Shown in pieces: positions 50,314-59,111 of a stretch of 64,000 bases of DNA. The stretch is from Streptomyces sp. SID13031 (GTDB lineage Bacteria; Actinomycetota; Actinomycetes; Propionibacteriales; Kribbellaceae): the NCBI RefSeq assembly GCF_010548305.1, contig NZ_JAAGLV010000012.1, forward strand, positions 62,001 to 126,000, read 5' to 3'. Position 1 is the first letter of the stretch. Every line of letters starts with the position of its first letter. The notes below the pieces were generated by a model. It made no database searches. It was given only the letters and a program-made list of their open reading frames with translations, and had not been told where the DNA came from. Both the position numbers and the translations under genes were made by a program.

Positions 50314-53300
50314 GTGAATTCGGTACGGCTGACCGGCCTCAGTGCTGTTGAGGTGAAGAACGCTGTGGGGATGGCCGCCTATGCGCGGGGGCTTGGTTAT
50401 GCCCACAGTGGGGCTGTTCGGTCGGCCTGGTGGGATTCGTCGGCGAGTGCGCTGCGTGGTCGGGTGCGGGGGCAGTTGGAGAACCTCTACGAGGTGGCGG
50501 TCTTCGTCTCGTTCGGCGATGACGGCCAGGCGAGCTATCTCGACGGAGAGTGCAGTTGCCCGGTCGGGCTCGACTGCAAGCACGTCGCCGCAGTAGCACT
50601 GAAAGCCATCCTGTCCTCATCGGAGTCAGGCGAGTCGGGCCTGTCGGCTGCCACGGCGGCGCCTGCGCAACCGGAGCCTGCGCCCGTCGGCCGGGCGGTT
50701 GGCTGGGAGACGTCGCTGGATTCTCTGGTCGGCCGGGAGACGCCTACCCTCCGCGACCGAGCGGGGTCAGCGCCGCTCGCGATCGAGCTGTCCCTGGTGA
50801 TTCCGGCCCCGTACTCGACGAAGCGCCGGTCTGGATCGGGTGAGCCTGTGCTCATCGCCCGAGTGATGAAGCAGGGGAAGAACGGCTGGATCAGGGGCAA
50901 CCTGACCTGGGCCGCGCTGGACAACCCCTACGGTGAGCTGCTCAGGGCGCACTCGCAGGCGCTCCAGGAGTTGTACGCGTCCTACACCTCGCGCCGGGCC
51001 AGGGCGTATCACCACGGCGACGAGAAGACGCTCGAGCTGTCGGCCTTCGACAGCCGGCAACTGTGGCCCCTGCTGGACCAGGCGCTGGCAGTCGGCGTGC
51101 GCCTCGTCTACAGCAAGAAGCGATCCGGGGATCTCGATCCGTACGGCGTCGCCGAGTTCTGCCTGGACATCACGACCGACCAGCTATCCGGCGCTCTCCT
51201 CATCCGGCCGGTCATCCGAGTAGATCCGCCCTCGGACGTGGTCCCCGTCGAGTTCATCGGCGCCGAGGGGCACGGGCTGGTCTGGGTGGACCGGCCGGAT
51301 CTCGGTCCATCCGCTGACATCGAGGGGTTGCGCTTCCGGCTGGCCAGGTTCACCCGGCCGGTACCGCCGGAGCTCCAGCAGGTCGCCCTGGCCGCGCAGG
51401 AGCTGCGGATCCCAACGGCGGACGGCGCCCGCTTCCGCGCGGAGTACTACCCGAAGCTTCGGCAGGTGGCCACGGTCATCTCCTCCGACGGCTCGTTCAC
51501 CCCGCCGTCGATCTCCGGCCCGGAGCTGAGCCTGCAGGCCAGCTACGGTGCTGACCACGCGCTGGACCTCAGCTGGAGCTGGCTGTACCAGGTCGACGAC
51601 TCGCAACTGCGGGTGCCGCTGGGGCCGGCGCCGTCTGATGGCGAGGTCTACCGCGATCTGGAGCAGGAACGCGAGATCCTGGCCGGGCTCGACCTGCCGA
51701 AGGACTACCCGGCGCTAGCGGGCCAGGGCGAGGGTGAGCTGCGGCCCACATCCTCACTCCAGGGCTTCGACACCGTGCGGTTCAGCACCGAACTGCTGCC
51801 CCAGTTGGCCGCGCAGCCGCTGGTGGACGTCGAGGTGAGTGGCACCCCGGCCAACTACCGCGAGGTCGGCGACTCGCTGTCCGTCGAGGTCTCGACCTCG
51901 GCCGAGGCCGGTGAGACGGACTGGTTCGATCTCGGGATCACGATCAGGGTCGAGGGGCAGCGGATTCCGTTCGTCAACGTCTTCCGCGCCCTGACGGCCG
52001 GCAAGTCGTCCGTGCTGATGACCAGCGGCGCCTATTTCAGCCTGCAGAAGCCAGAACTGCGAGCGTTGCGGCACCTGATCGAGGAGGCGCAAGCCCTCCA
52101 GGACATTCCCAACGAGAGCCTCAAGATCAGCCGGTACCAGGTCGGCCTGTGGGATGAGCTGGAAGCGCTCGGCGTCGTGGGAAGTCAGGCCGAGGTCTGG
52201 CAGCACCAGCTGACCGCGCTGCGATCGGTGGACCAGGCCGACCAGACCGAGCTCCCGGCGATGATCGATGCCTCGCTGCGGCCGTACCAGCTGGAGGGAT
52301 TCCGCTGGCTGGCCTTCCTCTGGAAGTTCGGGCTGGGCGGCATCCTGGCCGACGACATGGGACTCGGCAAAACCCTGCAGACACTGGCCTTGATCGCCCA
52401 CGCCAAGGAGACCGATCCCGGCACCGGACCCTTCCTGATCGTCGCTCCCACCAGCGTCGTGTCGAACTGGCCGGCCGAGGCGGCCCGGTTCGCTCCCGGG
52501 CTGAAGGTGGTGGTGGTCTCCGACACCCTGCGCCGCCGTGGCCAGACTCTCGACGAGGTGATCGGCGACGCCGACGTGGTGGTCACGACGTACACGTTGT
52601 TCCGTCTCGACATCGACGCGTACGCCGACCGGTCGTGGGCCGGGCTGGTTCTCGACGAAGCGCAGTTCGCCAAGAACCATCAGTCGAAGCTCTACCAGTG
52701 CTGCCGGCGCCTTCCCGCGCCCTTCAAGCTGGCCATCACCGGTACGCCGATGGAGAACAACCTGATGGAGCTCTGGTCGCTCCTTTCGATCACCTCGCCC
52801 GGTCTGTTCCCCAGCCCGACCCGTTTCGATCAGTACTACGCCCGCCCGATCGAGAAGCAGGGAGACTTCGAGCGGCTGGCCCAGTTGCGTCGCCGGATCA
52901 AGCCGCTGGTCAAGCGCAGGACCAAGGAGCAGGTGGCTGCAGACCTTCCTGCCAAGCAAGAGCAGGTGATCGAGGTGGAGCTCTCCCCGCGGCACCGCAA
53001 GATCTACCAGACCCAACTGCAGCGCGAGCGTCAGAAGGTTCTCGGGCTGGTCGAGGACTTCGACAAGAACCGGTTCACCATCTTCCGGTCGCTCACCATT
53101 CTGCGGCAGCTGAGCCTGCACGCGGGCCTGGTCGACGAGGTGCACAGCGAGCTGCCGAGTGCGAAGATCGACGCCCTTCTCGAGCAGATCCCCGACATCA
53201 TCGGCAGCGGTCACCGGGCTCTGGTTTTCAGCCAGTTCACTGGTTTCCTCGATCTGGTCCGGCAGCGTCTGGACGCGGACGGGATCGAGTACTGCTATCT

Positions 53301-53661
53301 CGACGGCAGCACCCACGACCGGCCGGCAGTCCTGAAGAAGTTCAAGGAGGGCAGCGCGCCGCTGTTCCTGATCAGCCTCAAAGCCGGCGGCGTCGGCCTG
53401 AACCTGACCGAGGCGGACTACTGCTTCCTGCTCGATCCGTGGTGGAACCCGGCGACCGAGGCCCAGGCTGTGGACCGCATCCACCGGATCGGACAGAGCA
53501 AGACGGTGATGGTGTATCGCTTGATCGCCAAGGACACCATCGAGCAGAAGGTGATGGAGCTCAAGGAACGCAAGGCGGCTCTGTTCGCCAGCGTGATGGA
53601 CGAGGGCAACGCCTTCGGTGCCGGCCTCAGCCCTGACGACATCCGGGGCTTGTTCAGTTGA
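50314..53661 (+). CDS. SNF2-family DNA helicase/translocase with SWIM zinc finger
   Basis: The 1115-residue protein has an N-terminal SWIM zinc finger (CSCPVGLDCKH near residue 90) and a long middle region. A SNF2/Rad54-like motor follows, with motif I ADDMGLGKTLQTL, the DEAQ-type motif II LDEAQFAKN, motif III TGTPMENNLMELW, motif V LKAGGVGLNLT and motif VI DRIHRIGQ. Such proteins move on double-stranded DNA and remodel bound proteins; a repair or transcription role in bacteria is usual but not defined. It begins with GTG and is probably leaderless. It is followed by sppA after 22 bases. Confidence 0.92.
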   Translation: MNSVRLTGLSAVEVKNAVGMAAYARGLGYAHSGAVRSAWWDSSASALRGRVRGQLENLYEVAVFVSFGDDGQASYLDGECSCPVGLDCKHVAAVALKAILSSSESGESGLSAATAAPAQPEPAPVGRAVGWETSLDSLVGRETPTLRDRAGSAPLAIELSLVIPAPYSTKRRSGSGEPVLIARVMKQGKNGWIRGNLTWAALDNPYGELLRAHSQALQELYASYTSRRARAYHHGDEKTLELSAFDSRQLWPLLDQALAVGVRLVYSKKRSGDLDPYGVAEFCLDITTDQLSGALLIRPVIRVDPPSDVVPVEFIGAEGHGLVWVDRPDLGPSADIEGLRFRLARFTRPVPPELQQVALAAQELRIPTADGARFRAEYYPKLRQVATVISSDGSFTPPSISGPELSLQASYGADHALDLSWSWLYQVDDSQLRVPLGPAPSDGEVYRDLEQEREILAGLDLPKDYPALAGQGEGELRPTSSLQGFDTVRFSTELLPQLAAQPLVDVEVSGTPANYREVGDSLSVEVSTSAEAGETDWFDLGITIRVEGQRIPFVNVFRALTAGKSSVLMTSGAYFSLQKPELRALRHLIEEAQALQDIPNESLKISRYQVGLWDELEALGVVGSQAEVWQHQLTALRSVDQADQTELPAMIDASLRPYQLEGFRWLAFLWKFGLGGILADDMGLGKTLQTLALIAHAKETDPGTGPFLIVAPTSVVSNWPAEAARFAPGLKVVVVSDTLRRRGQTLDEVIGDADVVVTTYTLFRLDIDAYADRSWAGLVLDEAQFAKNHQSKLYQCCRRLPAPFKLAITGTPMENNLMELWSLLSITSPGLFPSPTRFDQYYARPIEKQGDFERLAQLRRRIKPLVKRRTKEQVAADLPAKQEQVIEVELSPRHRKIYQTQLQRERQKVLGLVEDFDKNRFTIFRSLTILRQLSLHAGLVDEVHSELPSAKIDALLEQIPDIIGSGHRALVFSQFTGFLDLVRQRLDADGIEYCYLDGSTHDRPAVLKKFKEGSAPLFLISLKAGGVGLNLTEADYCFLLDPWWNPATEAQAVDRIHRIGQSKTVMVYRLIAKDTIEQKVMELKERKAALFASVMDEGNAFGAGLSPDDIRGLFS

Positions 53662-53671
53662 GCGGTCTGTC

Positions 53672-53677
53672 TAGAGT
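53672..53677 (+). promoter_or_regulatory. Candidate -10 box of a leaderless sppA transcript
   Basis: TAGAGT is followed by six bases (CGACTT) and the sppA ATG at 53684, with no ribosome-binding site. Confidence 0.5.
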
Positions 53678-53683
53678 CGACTT

Positions 53684-55342
53684 ATGACGGGCATTCTGCT
53701 GGAGCTGGATCTGACGCGTGGGGTTCTCGAGACGCAGCCGGGGTCGCCGTTGGCGGCTTTTCGGGCGCGGCATCTGCCGACCATGCGCGAGTTGGTGCGG
53801 GCCTTGCGCAAGGGCGCGAAGGACGACCAGGTGGTCGGGCTGGTCGCACATCTGGGTGGGCCCGCGTTGTCGTTGGCTCAGGTGCAGGATCTGCGCGAGG
53901 CCGTCGCTGACTTCCGGGCGTCGGGGAAGGGTGCGGTCGCCTGGACCGAGTCGTTCGGCGAGGTCGGCGGCGGGACTGTGCCGTACTACCTGGCGACCGC
54001 GTTCGACGAGATCTGGGTGCAGCCGTCGGGGGATCTCGCGATCACGGGTGTCTCCATCCAGGCCACCTTCATCAAGGGCGCGCTGGACAAGGCGGGCGTG
54101 ATTCCGCAATTCGGGAAGCGTCGGGAGTACAAGTCGGCCGTCGAGACCTTCACCGAGAAGGAGATGTCGGGGCCGGCCCGCGAGATGGCGTCGCGGCTGG
54201 CCGAGTCGGCGTACGAGCAGATCGTCGAAGGCATCGCCGTACGGCGCCGGCTGGAGCCCGCGAAGGTGCGGGAGCTCGTGGACGATGCGCCGCTGTCGGC
54301 GGAGGCCGGTCGTGACGCAGGGCTGGTCGACCAGCTCGGCTACCGGTCGGACGTGTACGACGCGTTGGACAAGAGGCTGGGGGAGAACACGCTGCTGCTG
54401 GCCGAGCGCTACATCCGCCGCGGGCCCAGGACTCTCCAGGAAGTGCGCAAGAACCTCCCATGGCCGCAGAAGCCTGTGGTGGCAGTGATCCGGGTCAGCG
54501 GCGGGATCAGTGTCGGCCGCAACTCAGGCGGTGGCCCGATCGGCGGTCCCGGCTCGGGCTCGGACACCATCGGCGCCGCTCTGCGCGCTGTAGCCGAGGA
54601 CGACAAGGTCAAGGCCGTCGTACTGCGCATCGACAGCCCCGGCGGCTCGTACGTGGCGTCTGACGCCATCAGGCACGAGGTACTGCGCCTGCGAGCCACC
54701 GGTCGCCCAGTGATCGCCTCCATGGGCAGTGTGGCCGCCTCAGGCGGGTACTTCGTGGCGATGCCCGCCGATGTCATCGTGGCGCAACCGGGCACCATCA
54801 CCGGCTCCATCGGCGTCTTCTCCGGCAAGGGCGTAGTACGGGATGCCCTTGGCCGTATCGGCATCTCCCAAGAGGCCGTCTCCCAAGGCCAGAACGCCCG
54901 GATGTACTCCGCCCAGGAGGAGTTCACCACCGAGCAGTGGGAGCGCCTGGAAGAGAGCCTCGACCGCATCTACGAGGACTTCGTCGCCAAGGCAGCCCAA
55001 GACCGAGGCCTCCCGGTACCAGACCTGGAAGCCCTGGCCAGAGGCCGGGTCTGGACCGGCGCCGACGCCCACGAACGCAAACTCGTCGACGAACTGGGCG
55101 GCTTCGAACGCGCCCTCCACATCGCCTGCGAGCGAGCCGGCCTCGACCGGGACAACATCACCCTCACCGCGGCCCCCCACCGCTCCTTCCTGGAGCGGCT
55201 GCGCCCACCGGAGTCCACCGAAGACCTGGCAGCCACCGCGAAGTCATGGACCGCAGACGGCATCACCAGCACCATCTACGCAGCCCTAGGCCTCCCACCC
55301 ACCGGCGTCCTCACCATGCCGATGGACTGGCGCCTTACCTAG
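53684..55342 (+). CDS. sppA: Signal peptide peptidase SppA, 67K type
   Basis: The 552-residue protein is the long, duplicated form of SppA. It has two ClpP-like repeats, with the catalytic lysine in the N-terminal repeat (GKRREYKSAVE) and the nucleophile serine in the C-terminal repeat (SMGSVAASGGYFVAM). It degrades signal peptides left after secretion. No clear N-terminal membrane anchor is present, which is unlike the enterobacterial enzyme. It converges on the pduO-type gene with a four-base overlap of stop codons. Confidence 0.9.
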   Translation: MTGILLELDLTRGVLETQPGSPLAAFRARHLPTMRELVRALRKGAKDDQVVGLVAHLGGPALSLAQVQDLREAVADFRASGKGAVAWTESFGEVGGGTVPYYLATAFDEIWVQPSGDLAITGVSIQATFIKGALDKAGVIPQFGKRREYKSAVETFTEKEMSGPAREMASRLAESAYEQIVEGIAVRRRLEPAKVRELVDDAPLSAEAGRDAGLVDQLGYRSDVYDALDKRLGENTLLLAERYIRRGPRTLQEVRKNLPWPQKPVVAVIRVSGGISVGRNSGGGPIGGPGSGSDTIGAALRAVAEDDKVKAVVLRIDSPGGSYVASDAIRHEVLRLRATGRPVIASMGSVAASGGYFVAMPADVIVAQPGTITGSIGVFSGKGVVRDALGRIGISQEAVSQGQNARMYSAQEEFTTEQWERLEESLDRIYEDFVAKAAQDRGLPVPDLEALARGRVWTGADAHERKLVDELGGFERALHIACERAGLDRDNITLTAAPHRSFLERLRPPESTEDLAATAKSWTADGITSTIYAALGLPPTGVLTMPMDWRLT

Positions 55343-55935
55343 GCTTGCGGCTTGGGGTCGCGGTCGCCGCCAGGGATCCACAGGACGTCGCCGCCGGAGG
55401 AGAGGTTGGCTACTCGACCGAGGATGAAGAGTAGGTCCGACAGGCGGTTCAGGTAGGTGAGAGCCAGCAGGTTGACGGTGGGGCCGTGGGTTTCCACGGC
55501 GGTCCAGCCGGAGCGTTCTGCTCGGCGGGTGACTGTGCGGGCGACGTTGAGGTAGGCCGCGCCGGGAGTGCCGCCGGGGAGGATGAAGGAGCGGAGTTTG
55601 GTGAGGCGGTTGTTGTACTCGTCGCACCAGCCTTCGAGCCGGTCGATGTAGTCCTGGGTGATCCGCAGCGGCGGGTACTCCGGGTCGGGCGTGATCGGGT
55701 TGCACAGGTCCGCGCCGACGTCGAAGAGGTCGTTCTGGATCCTGGTCAGCAGCAGCACCAGGGAGCTGTTCAGATGCCCGGCGGCGATCGCGACGCCGAT
55801 CGAGGAGTTCGCTTCATCCACGTCGCCGTACGCCACCACCCGCGCATCGGTCTTGGATGCCTTGCTCATGTCGCCAAGGCGGGTCTCGCCGGCGTCTCCG
55901 GTCCGGGTATAGATCCGCGTCAAGTTCACAGCCAT
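55339..55935 (-). CDS. Cob(I)alamin adenosyltransferase, PduO type
   Basis: The 198-residue enzyme adenosylates cob(I)alamin to make coenzyme B12. It has the N-terminal ATP-binding motif YTRTGDAGETRLGDM, the DVDEANS segment and the C-terminal RRAERSGW and LNRLSDLLFILGR blocks. The ATG at 55933-55935 is chosen because TRIYTRTGD follows at once. A TAGAGT box eight bases upstream (55944-55949, minus strand) could give a nearly leaderless mRNA. It completes the B12 route whose other genes lie at 2.6-6.0 kb and 11.3 kb. Confidence 0.93.
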   Translation of the reverse strand: MAVNLTRIYTRTGDAGETRLGDMSKASKTDARVVAYGDVDEANSSIGVAIAAGHLNSSLVLLLTRIQNDLFDVGADLCNPITPDPEYPPLRITQDYIDRLEGWCDEYNNRLTKLRSFILPGGTPGAAYLNVARTVTRRAERSGWTAVETHGPTVNLLALTYLNRLSDLLFILGRVANLSSGGDVLWIPGGDRDPKPQA

Positions 55936-55973
55936 GTCACGGCACTCTACGCAAGGCTGGAATCCCGAGCCGA

Positions 55974-55979
55974 TACAGT
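55974..55979 (+). promoter_or_regulatory. Candidate -10 box of a leaderless murA transcript
   Basis: TACAGT is followed by six bases (CAGCAG) and the murA GTG at 55986, with no ribosome-binding site between. Confidence 0.5.
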
Positions 55980-55985
55980 CAGCAG

Positions 55986-57272
55986 GTGGAACGGTTTCGG
56001 ATCGCAGGTGAGGCACGGCTCGAGGGCAGCGTCGAAGTGGCAGGCGCGAAGAACAGCGTCCTGAAGCTGATGGCGGCGGCACTGCTGGCAGAGGGTACGA
56101 CGACGCTGCGGCAGGTGCCGAGCATTCTCGACGTCACTTTCATGGCCCAGTTGCTGGACACCCTCGGGTGCTCGGTCAAGGTCGACCCGGAGACGGCCAG
56201 CGCGACCATCGCCGTACCGGCCGAGATCGGCCATCAGTGCGACTACGAGCTGGTCCGCAAGCTGCGGGCCTCCATCTCTGTACTGGGCCCGCTGCTCGGC
56301 CGTTGCGGGCGCGCCGAGGTGGCGCTGCCGGGTGGTGACAACATCGGCTCTCGCGGGCTCAACATGCACGTGGCCGGACTCGAGGCGATGGGCGCGAAAG
56401 TCCATATCGAGCACGGTTTCGTGATCGCCGAGGCGCCGCAGGGCCTGCACGGGGCCGAGGTCTGGCTGGACTTCCCGAGCGTCGGCGCGACCGAGACGAT
56501 CATGATGGCCGCGGTGCTCGCCAAGGGCACCACGGTGATCGAAAACGCCGCCCGCGAGCCGGAGATCCAGGACATCGCGGCGATGCTGGTCGAGATGGGC
56601 GCCCAGATCGACGGCGCCGGCTCGCCGCGGATCGAGGTGACCGGGGTGGACGGGCTGCTGAAGCCGGTCGACCACGTCACCATTCCGGACCGGATCGTGT
56701 CCGGCAGCTGGGCGTTCGCGGCCGCCATCACCAAGGGTGACATCACCATCTCGAACGGTCATGCCGAGCACCTGGAACTGCCGCTGGACAAGCTGCACAA
56801 GGCCGGCGCCGAGATCACCGTGCTGAACCCCGGCTTCCGGGTGCAGATGCACGACCGCCCGAAGCCGGTCGACGTCGTCACGCTGCCCTACCCGGGCTTC
56901 GCGACCGACCTGCAGGCGTTCGTGATCGCGATGAACGCGCTCAGCGACGGCGCCGCAATGGTCACCGAGAACCTCTTCGAGGGCCGCTTCACCTTCGCCC
57001 AGGAGCTCACCCGCCTCGGCGCCCACATCCAGACCGACGGCCACCACGCCGTCGTCCGGGGCGTACCGCGACTGTCCGGCGCCCCGGTGGTCGCCAGCGA
57101 CATCCGCGCCGGCGCCGCACTGGTGATCGCCGGCCTCGCGGCCGAGGGCGAGACATTGGTCTCAGCCGCCCACCACGTGCACCGCGGCTACACCGACTTC
57201 GCGGGCAACCTACGCCGCCTAGGCGCCGACGTAACCGTCGAACCAGACGACGCCGAGCTCTACTGGAACTAA
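55986..57272 (+). CDS. murA: UDP-N-acetylglucosamine 1-carboxyvinyltransferase
   Basis: The 428-residue enzyme performs the first committed step of peptidoglycan synthesis, adding enolpyruvate to UDP-GlcNAc. It has the GAKNSVLKLMAAALL motif with Lys22 and Asn23, the active-site loop GRCGRAEVALPGGD with Cys107, and the closing RGYTDFAGNLRRLGA block. The loop residue is cysteine, the fosfomycin-sensitive form, not the aspartate of mycobacteria. It starts at GTG 55986. The stop codon is built into a copy of a dispersed repeat (57270-57286). Confidence 0.96.
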   Translation: MERFRIAGEARLEGSVEVAGAKNSVLKLMAAALLAEGTTTLRQVPSILDVTFMAQLLDTLGCSVKVDPETASATIAVPAEIGHQCDYELVRKLRASISVLGPLLGRCGRAEVALPGGDNIGSRGLNMHVAGLEAMGAKVHIEHGFVIAEAPQGLHGAEVWLDFPSVGATETIMMAAVLAKGTTVIENAAREPEIQDIAAMLVEMGAQIDGAGSPRIEVTGVDGLLKPVDHVTIPDRIVSGSWAFAAAITKGDITISNGHAEHLELPLDKLHKAGAEITVLNPGFRVQMHDRPKPVDVVTLPYPGFATDLQAFVIAMNALSDGAAMVTENLFEGRFTFAQELTRLGAHIQTDGHHAVVRGVPRLSGAPVVASDIRAGAALVIAGLAAEGETLVSAAHHVHRGYTDFAGNLRRLGADVTVEPDDAELYWN

Positions 57273-57286
57273 CCGCCGAAATGCCG
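57270..57286 (+). repeat. Half-copy of the 32-bp palindrome at the murA stop
   Basis: TAACCGCCGAAATGCCG matches 38582-38598 exactly over 17 bases. Here its first three bases are the murA stop codon and the other palindrome arm is missing. Confidence 0.85.
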
Positions 57287-57305
57287 TGGGGTGGGGTGGG
57301 CGGGT

Positions 57306-57311
57306 TAGGGT
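57306..57311 (+). promoter_or_regulatory. Candidate -10 box of a leaderless fabV transcript
   Basis: TAGGGT is followed by seven bases and the ATG at 57319, with no ribosome-binding site. Confidence 0.5.
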
Positions 57312-57318
57312 CGGTCGC

Positions 57319-58500
57319 ATGACTGAGCGAGTGATCAAGCCCGTCGGCCGTGGGTTCCTCTTTCTCGACTCGCATCCAGCTGGGTGTGAGTCGATCGTGC
57401 GGGGGCTGACGGAGCAGATCGAGGCCCGGACGCCGGACACCCGTCCGGTCGCGCTCGTGATCGGTTCCAGCTCGGGCTACGGCCTCGCGGCGACGATCGC
57501 CGGGCTGGCGCGGTACGGGATCGACGGCATCGGCATCTCCTTCGAGAAGGCGCCGGCCCGGCGTACGGCGACCGCGGGCTGGTACCGGACCGCCGCCACC
57601 GCCGCGTACGCCGAGAGCGTGGGCAGCGACTTCCACTTCCTCAACGCCGACGCGTTCGCCGACACCACCAAGAGCGACGTGCTCGACCTGCTGCAGGAGA
57701 AGTTCGGGGGAGTCGACTACCTGATCTACAGCGTCGCGGCGCCTCGCCGGGTCGACCCGCGCACCGAGACGACGTACCAGTCGGCCATCAAGGCGATCGG
57801 CGAGCCGGCCCAAACCAAGAGCCTCGCGTACGACGACGGCGAGCCGGTCCTGCAGGAGGTCGGCATCGAGGTCGCCACCGACGAGGAGGTGGCCGAGACC
57901 GTAGCCGTCATGGGCGGTGAGGACTGGTCCCGCTGGATCGACGCCCTGGAGGAACGCAAGCTGCTCAAGGACGGCTTCAGCACCGTCGCGCTGACCTACA
58001 TCGGGTCCGAGCTCACCGGCCCGATCTACCGGCAGGGCTCGATCGGCGCCGCCAAGGCCCACCTGGAAGCCACTGCAAGCGAGCTGCGCCAGCGAGACGG
58101 CGTAGAGGCCCGTACGTCGGTCAACGGCGCCGCGGTCACGCAGGCGTCATCCGCGATCCCCGGCATCGGTCTGTACGTGAGCCTGCTGCACAAGGTGCTC
58201 GGCGACGCCCTGCAGACGCCCATGCAGCAGTCGATCGCCCTGTGGGACCAGTTGACTGGCGAGAAGCCCCTGGACCTCGACGAGGACGGCCGCATCCGCC
58301 TGGACCGCTGGGAGCTGGCCGACGAAGTACAGGCCGCCGTCCGAGCCCAATGGGACGCCGCGACCCAGGACAACATCGCAGAGGTCGCCGACACGGTCTG
58401 GTTCTACGAAGAGGTCCGCCGCCTCTACGGCTTCGACGTAGCCGGCGTCGACTACGCCCAAGAGGTAGAGGTCGACGTGGAGTGGCCAGCTAAGTCCTAG
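57319..58500 (+). CDS. fabV: Trans-2-enoyl-ACP/CoA reductase, FabV type
   Basis: The 393-residue protein is a FabV-type enoyl reductase. It has the N-terminal segment VIKPVGRGFLFLDSHPAGCE, a nucleotide-binding GSSSGYGLA motif near residue 50, and the diagnostic Y-X8-K active site (Tyr237, Lys246 in YRQGSIGAAK). FabV reduces the last double bond in fatty-acid elongation or crotonyl-type CoA and resists triclosan in other bacteria. Actinobacteria usually rely on an InhA/FabI-type enzyme, so this is probably an additional reductase (inference). Its end overlaps the CGNR gene's end by 11 bases. Confidence 0.9.
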   Translation: MTERVIKPVGRGFLFLDSHPAGCESIVRGLTEQIEARTPDTRPVALVIGSSSGYGLAATIAGLARYGIDGIGISFEKAPARRTATAGWYRTAATAAYAESVGSDFHFLNADAFADTTKSDVLDLLQEKFGGVDYLIYSVAAPRRVDPRTETTYQSAIKAIGEPAQTKSLAYDDGEPVLQEVGIEVATDEEVAETVAVMGGEDWSRWIDALEERKLLKDGFSTVALTYIGSELTGPIYRQGSIGAAKAHLEATASELRQRDGVEARTSVNGAAVTQASSAIPGIGLYVSLLHKVLGDALQTPMQQSIALWDQLTGEKPLDLDEDGRIRLDRWELADEVQAAVRAQWDAATQDNIAEVADTVWFYEEVRRLYGFDVAGVDYAQEVEVDVEWPAKS

Positions 58501-59038
58501 CCCTGTACTGCCGCATCTTGTTCCGGCTGCCGCAGATCGCCATCGTGCACCAGCGACTGCGGCCGGCCGGGCTGCGGTCGTAGTAGACCCAGCGACACGT
58601 GTCCGCCCCGCACGCCTTGAGACGCGGCCAGGTGCCGTCAACGACGGCTGCCGCGATGTCCGCAGCCATTCGTGCCGTCAAGGCGCTGACCCCAATGAGC
58701 TCTGCCGCCGGCTGGACAACTGCGCTGCCGTCTGTGCCTAGAACGAGCCGCAGCGGCGCCTGAGCGAGCAGGCGGTCCAGTACTACGCCTGACGCCGCCG
58801 GGACCTCCACACCCGTGTGGGCCTGGCAGACATCTCGTAGTGCCTCACGGAACTCCAATATCTCCACCAGGTCTTCGGCGGTGAACGTCAACCGCAGGCG
58901 GTGGACGGCCGCGAAGTCGGCCAGGTCCCCGGGCGAGCGCAGCTGATCGCGCTCCATCTCCAGGTCGACCGTGTTCGCCAGATCCTGCACAAGCACCAGC
59001 GGCTCGGGTGCCGGCGTGCGTGCTCCTGGCTGAATCAC
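58490..59038 (-). CDS. CGNR zinc-finger (ABATE-domain) transcriptional regulator
   Basis: The 182-residue protein has an N-terminal stress-response ABATE-like domain (VLVQDLANTVDL...FAAVHRLRLTFTAEDL) and a C-terminal CGNR zinc finger: CGADTCRWVYYDRSPAGRSRWCTMAICGSRNKMRQYR contains the four cysteines, with CGSR for the usual CGNR. The GTG at 59036-59038 is preferred; longer frames use poor starts inside the divergent promoter. It is divergent from an MFS exporter with a GGTAAC/GTTACC operator between them, so it probably represses the exporter and itself. Confidence 0.85.
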   Translation of the reverse strand: MIQPGARTPAPEPLVLVQDLANTVDLEMERDQLRSPGDLADFAAVHRLRLTFTAEDLVEILEFREALRDVCQAHTGVEVPAASGVVLDRLLAQAPLRLVLGTDGSAVVQPAAELIGVSALTARMAADIAAAVVDGTWPRLKACGADTCRWVYYDRSPAGRSRWCTMAICGSRNKMRQYRART

Positions 59039-59045
59039 AGTTGCA

Positions 59046-59051
59046 AGGTTA
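59046..59051 (-). promoter_or_regulatory. Candidate -10 box of a leaderless CGNR-regulator transcript
   Basis: On the minus strand TAACCT is followed by seven bases and the GTG at 59036-59038. The box overlaps one of the GGTTACC elements. Confidence 0.45.
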
Positions 59052-59070
59052 CCGCTTTCCCGGCATGATT

Positions 59071-59087
59071 CGGTAACGGTGTTACCG
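59071..59087. promoter_or_regulatory. Operator palindrome between the CGNR regulator and MFS exporter
   Basis: CGGTAAC (59071-59077) and GTTACCG (59081-59087) form a perfect 7-bp inverted repeat with a 3-base spacer. Further GGTTACC (about 59047-59053) and GGTAAC (59105-59110) words flank it, giving four copies of the half-site in 65 bases. Confidence 0.7.
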
Positions 59088-59111
59088 GATGAGGCCAAGA
59101 TAGAGGTAACG

